Under the pieces are notes generated by a model that was not told where the DNA came from, made no database searches, and saw only the letters and a list, made by a program, of their open reading frames with translations. Shown here piece by piece: positions 59,087 to 64,000 of a DNA stretch of 64,000 nucleotides; position 1 is the first letter of the stretch; each line of letters starts with the position of its first letter. A program made the translations under genes and the position numbers. The stretch is from Branchiostoma belcheri (taxonomy: Eukaryota; Chordata; Leptocardii; Amphioxiformes; Branchiostomatidae): NCBI RefSeq assembly GCF_001625305.1, contig NW_017803202.1, positions 124,001 to 188,000 of the forward strand. The letters run 5' to 3'.

Positions 59087-62000
59087 GGCAAGTGCCATGC
59101 AGGCAGGGGGAGGTTGGTTGCGTTGGCAAGGCTCAAAATTCTTGGTCTCTTTTTCCTGAAACACTGCAAGTTGTCGGGATTTTAGCCTGCGATTCGGGAG
59201 AATTTTCTGCAAGTACTCAAGCTGCTGGCCCTGCCTTAAGTACAGCGTTTTCAGACAGATGAAGCCTTTACTATCTTCCTGCATAATAGCTACATACTAG
59301 CAACCCAGGCTTCTGTATGCTCCAGCATAGCAAGATTATTGTGCATAATCAGGACTGCAAAATAGCAAAAGTTGTTCACATTTCTACCTGCAATATGAAA
59401 ATTGTTTTCCACAAATTTCAGGTTACGGGTTGGAACTTGGAGCCCTGGTTAGTGATGACAATTTGGCCATACCATTTTGACTTTCAGGTTCTCAGAATTG
59501 GGATTGACTGTTCAAAAGCTTACTTTTTCTGCCTCCCCCCCCACACACACACAGACACTCCCACACAAATCCTGATATCTAGTTGCATGTTGCTTCAGCT
59601 AAGGTGCTAATTTGTTTACAGTTTTCTTTTTTCTTCTTTTACAAAATGTCCCCAACCATATAGTGACTTTCACTAACTCAACTAACCTCCTTGGTCCTGA
59701 ATATTGTCTGCATTAGATAGGCTAGGAGACACTGTAGCTTTTGGTCTTTGAGGGTTATGGTATAAAATATTTCTACTCTGTGCTTTAAGGAAAAAGGTCA
59801 TTTGATGCCATTGACCTTTGACATGACCCCTGCACCAGCAAGCTGTGGAACAAGAAGGTCTGTGACCTTTCACCTTTGTTTTAGAACTAATAAGGTCAAA
59901 CTATTTTGATGACCTTGAGGCCACAGCTGTGTATGTATATTAAGTGCAAGACAATATAAAATTTATTCAGAAACCTGTCAATGATTTCAGTCAGGTCTTG
60001 TACATGTAGTAGAATATACAGGAAAAAAAATTCAATTGGGGTGTCGCCAAAAAGGGGTGATGGGAGAAACTGGTGGAAAGAATTGTGGGGCTTGTTTTGG
60101 GACAAACTTGGGGAATCTAAAGGAACAAGAAGTGGTCTACTGTCCAGAGGCTTGCAAAACTGGTAGCTTTTTTAGAGTGACGCCATGTACATGTATGTCA
60201 GTCCTGTACATTCACAATGTAACTTGTGTACAGAAATGTGTAGGATATCTTGTTTGGCCGCACCAATTTTGTTTCTTGGTTCTTAGATTAAGAAAATAGT
60301 GAAGAACTTAAAGATTAACATGAACTGGAGTCTTAGGGGGAAATCCTTTATCTCGGTACACACAGCTTCAGGGAGTGGATATAGTCAGATTCAAGTTTTC
60401 CTACTAGCCTTGAGTTCTCATCTTGACCTATATTGGTGATGAATTTTTACTTTTAACTTTTGAAAGAGCCAAGGAAGAAAATTGATGTGGCCTTGTTTTA
60501 AGGCCTGTGAATCAATAACAACTGTAAGTAAAATGTTGTAATATCTGCCTTTCAAAGAGTCTAATCCAGAAAACTTCGATGTACACTTTGGAACATGACT
60601 TAGAGTTGAGCAAAATTATTTTTTAGTTCTGGCTTATCTGGAGAAATGACCACCTATAAACAGAATACACTTACAGTCAGAACTGCTCAAGAAGACCACT
60701 CAGTGTACTAATAATATATTGACAGGTGGTTACTATAGATTATGTGGGATTCTTAATGCTTGTGTCAATGGGGAAAAATTTACCTGTATCTATCAAACAG
60801 TGACTACCAAAAGGTGGTCACATTGGCCAGGTGGTCCTAATGCAGAGGTGGTCACTTGTACATGTTTTACTATAGTTATAAACATATAGGCAGTGATTCT
60901 CATTGCTGCTTCACAAACTGTAGTGAGGGTTTGGTAAGTTGGATAATCGGAAACAACATTTTTAAGGCCTTTTTTTTAAAGAACAAGGTACTACTTGCTA
61001 ACATTACAGAACGGGTCCACATTACGTATAGTTAGAAACATGGGGAATGCTTTATATACACAGCCATAGTAGTAACTAATGTGTTACAGACATGCCATAA
61101 CCACACTCCCAGTACACACAATCCTCTTATGGTAAAAACACAGTATTTTGTAAACAAGAAACAATTTCTATCAAGAAAGGCACAGAGTTAGGTTTAAGTA
61201 GTGATTGTGTCTTTGATAGAAATACGTCGGGCCAAATGCCAATTAACATTGGAAAGTCGCTAAATCTTGTGTTCGATATGTAAAATAAAGTTACACTGGT
61301 ACCTCTGGGAGTGACTTCCAGATGTGCTGAAAATATGCAGAAAAATGTTAAAATTATGTAAATCTTGTATAAGTTGTGACATGTTATGTATTTCTGGCCT
61401 TTGAATAATGGAGTAAAGATATGTGAAGACGTGTTTCTGACCTGTGTTTTCTTCTATACAGGGACTGAACTCCTGAATAATGTTACTGTTTCTTGAGATA
61501 CTATTTTTTTCTGGATCAAAAATCTTGGTCAGTTAATCCTACTATTTCCGGGTTTTGTATTATCTGTTCTGGGTGTGCTTTGGTGCTGATTTTTTTATGT
61601 CAGGTAGCTTTTGCGCTCGGGAAGAAATGGTATAGGTTTGGGCCTCATTGTGTGATGTGTTAGGATGTGTACAACAACACAGACGAGGTATGAAAACATT
61701 TTGATGCACAAAATTGAAATGCACGAGCATATAATCTCCAACTGGCAATTCATACTATCATACATGAACACAATGTTTAACAATTCACAAACCCTTCAAG
61801 CAAAGTCGTTCAGAAAACGTGAGACAACCCAATGGGTCTTAATGGCAATGCCAGAAGATCTGAAATTTTTCCAAATTTTGTACTCATCCCTTACAAGCTT
61901 TATGCTAGTATTAACAACGATGTTGCGTAACACTGGGTTACTATGGCTTTGATATGTTGCTGAAGGCTAGACATCCAGGTACATTCATGTACACAATGCA

Positions 62001-62145
62001 TTTTACAAAATGTATCAAACATTTGCATGAGGTCTCTATTTTGCAGGTCCTTACAGAAAGGTAAAATGCTATGTACAGTAATTTATGCACAAAGGTTTTG
62101 TACAGTATGTACACAAGGACATTATATACATGTTTGTAGTCCTTG

Positions 62146-62176
<31 letters not shown>

Positions 62177-62375
62177 CATTGTACCGATATCCCGGTAAGT
62201 TTCCCTAGTTCTGTTGCCTCAAACTGAATATGCCCTTTGGAGGTAACCTATGTGGCATTGAACAAGAGTCTTAGCAACCTTTTTGAACTTGAACAAGAAT
62301 CTGGACAACCTTAATGTACTTGAACAAGGTTCTGTGCAACCTTTATGTGCAAACTTGTACACGAGTCTTTGTTTT
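59087..62375. other. TMEM259 3' UTR and spacer
   Basis: AT-rich with no conserved exon seen. AATAAA at 61284-61289 could end a TMEM259 3' UTR of about 2.2 kb. A pure TA run occupies about 62146-62173. The right part should contain the 3' UTR of the receptor gene on the - strand. Confidence 0.5.
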
Positions 62376-63923
62376 TCATGAACTTGAACTATTCTGGATC
62401 TGTACGTAGCTGTTCGTGCCTTGACAGACGGTCAGTTCTCCTGCGCGCCGGACTTTTCCGGGTTGTGGAATCTTCGGTGCACCGGCGCCCAAGGAAACCC
62501 CACCCACACCCTCCGTTGCCATGGTGACATACGGGATGGCTTGATGCTGGATCTGGCCACCGTTCTCCCGAATGACCTTTGACCCTTTGCGGCCAGGCGT
62601 CTCCGTTTCGGGTGTGGCGACTTCCGTTGCCATGGGAACGGAATGCGTTGCCATGGTAACGGGGCAGCCCTGATGGTCCACCTGCACGTAGCTTGGGATG
62701 GCCTGCGACCCCGCACTGGCGTCTTTGCGGGGGGTCGTCTCCATCGCGTCAGGGCGGACCGCCAGTTCAGAAGTAGCGGCCTTGTCGCCCTCTGTTGCCA
62801 TGGTAACGGGTTGCGTCACCTGGTCCACCTGCACGTAGCCCTGGATGGCCTGCGACCCCGCGCTTCCCTCTTTGCGGGGGGTAGTCGCCTGGTCTCCCTC
62901 TGTTGCCATGGTAACGGGATAGCCCTGATGGTCCGTCTGCACATAGTTCGGGATGACCTGCGACCCCGCACTGCCATCTTCGCGGGGGGCCGTCTCCGCG
63001 TTGGAGTTGACCGCCAGTTCGGAAGCCGTCTGGTCGCCCTCCGTTGCCATGGCAACGACGGGACAGCTCTGATGGCCCACCTGCACGTAGCTGGGCATGA
63101 CCTGTGACCCCGCCATACCGTCTCCAGAACTGACCCCTGGGGTGCCTCCCGTTGCCTTGGCGACGTAACGACTTGAATCTTCCACCCGTATGTAGTTCAG
63201 GGTGGACTTGGCCTTGTCTCCCTCGGTTGTCATGGGAACGGCGTCATTATTCACGTATTCATTGTTCACGTTGACCCAAATAGCCTTAGCCACAGGGGGC
63301 ATGCCCGCGACCTCTTCGCTGCTACCATGGCAACGGGCGTCACGGCCCGATCGGTCTGCGTCGTCCGTTGCCGTGGAGACGGGGCGGCTTGCCTGTCCCG
63401 CCGCGATCGTTCCGTCAGAGGCGCCCTCTAGCGGCCCGTCGGGGAGAGGCAGTGCCAGCAGCCGCCTCCGCTCCTCCTCGAAGTCGTCCACTATTTCCGG
63501 TTCCGGTGGGAGGTAGACGAAACGAACGTGCACGTCATCCACGTACTGGTAGTCTTCGTCAGCAGTCGGAGGCGCCTGGAGGGAGAAAAAAAGTGAGTTT
63601 CTTCCTTATTATATCCAAGCAGATCATATAATGGTGGCAAGGCAGTGTCCATTGGACTAGAGTAGTCAGTAGAGTTGTCATTATGATAAAGTTACTGTCT
63701 TGCCACCGAAAGGGATCTGTTTGGAGATTACTTCCTCATTCAAATCACGTTCTTATATTAGAAATTTTTATTTTCTATATTAGAAATTGTTACCACAAAT
63801 GGTGGCTTTCAAAAGAGAGGCTCTTTTAAACCATGGTGTCTAAAAACATTGTGGCTCGTACTCACCAAGAAGTTCTCTGGGCGGGGAATCCTCGGCCAAA
63901 GATGGTCCTTCGCCATCTTGAAG
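62376..63923 (-). CDS. type I cytokine receptor, cytoplasmic region (5' part outside window)
   Basis: Two coding exons on the - strand: 63923-63866 (58 nt) and 63575-62376 (last exon, 399 codons plus stop). The first encodes FKMAKDHLWPRIPRPENFL, a clear Box 1 (W-P-x-I-P-x-P) of the type I cytokine receptor juxtamembrane region, where JAK kinases bind. The last exon is a long disordered tail with a series of similar tyrosine motifs: YQYVDD, NYIRVED, SYVQVGH, NYVQTDH, GYVQVDQ, SYVQVDH, IPYVTMA and NSYVQIQ at the C-terminus. Several sit in repeats of about 35 residues with GSAGSQ, SYVQVDHQ and VTMATEGD. YxxV/I sites suit SH2 docking (STAT, SHP or SOCS type); which one is not decided by sequence. 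The extracellular fibronectin domains and transmembrane exon would lie beyond 64000. Box 1 makes the family call fairly secure; the subfamily is unknown. Confidence 0.8.
63612..63728. mobile_element. 117-bp TIR element, CTCCAAGCAGA family
   Basis: The left end TCCAAGCAGATC with GGTGGCAAGGCAGT pairs with the right end ACTGTCTTGCCACC ... GATCTGTTTGGAGAT; the inverted repeats are about 34 bp with a few mismatches. It sits in the last intron of the cytokine receptor gene. Confidence 0.75.
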
Positions 63924-64000
63924 CTGTGACAAGACGGATACAGTCAGTGGAACATTAATTACAGGACTAAGAGTGCAGTTTTGAGTCTGAATGAAACAAA

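Overview
The window reads as animal nuclear DNA, most likely from amphioxus (Branchiostoma). It has spliced genes with vertebrate-type exon structure and clear orthologues of BABAM1/MERIT40, TMEM259/membralin and ANKRD13C. These sit beside lineage-expanded innate-immunity-style families (LRR-Ig, TRIM-NHL, transmembrane collagenous lectin, cytokine receptor), which is typical of cephalochordates. Species assignment is inference from gene content and repeat style; nothing was searched.

Layout. 1-20 kb: three intronless LRR-Ig genes on the + strand (the first cut by the window edge), separated by AT-rich DNA with minisatellites and two apparently identical 480-bp TIR elements. 20.6-24.4 kb: the first five exons of ANKRD13C on the - strand; the rest of that conserved gene was not found in the window. 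25.5-38.3 kb: four intronless TRIM (RING, B-boxes, coiled coil, filamin, NHL) genes on the + strand. The last three belong to a tandem duplication of about 3.3 kb, and the remnant of a further unit (promoter plus start codon) lies at 39.4-39.6 kb. A 913-bp mobile insertion interrupts one unit, and its empty site is preserved in the next. 40.5-44.0 kb: a seven-exon type II membrane protein with a collagen stalk and a C-type lectin domain. 45.5-50.1 kb: BABAM1 (nine coding exons, - strand), head to head with TMEM259 (eleven coding exons, + strand, 52.6-59.1 kb). 62.4-63.9 kb: the cytoplasmic part of a type I cytokine receptor on the - strand, running off the right edge.

The most unusual structure is in BABAM1 and TMEM259. 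At five separate places a piece of an exon, usually with its splice site, has been copied in tandem next to the real exon. Second, two loci on opposite strands carry a hammerhead-ribozyme-like core (CTGANGA, perfect stem II, GAAACGTC, short stem I) with different but self-complementary stems, and a third carries a decayed version. These probably derive from Penelope-like retroelements. Third, the TRIM array shows near-identical patches inside diverged paralogues, as gene conversion would leave.

How the genes might work together: the LRR-Ig, TRIM-NHL, collagen-lectin and cytokine-receptor genes are all plausible components of extracellular recognition and signalling. BABAM1 (DNA-damage deubiquitinase complexes), TMEM259 (ER membrane) and ANKRD13C (ER chaperone) are housekeeping genes with YY1/ETS/E-box-type promoters. 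No operon-like logic is implied.
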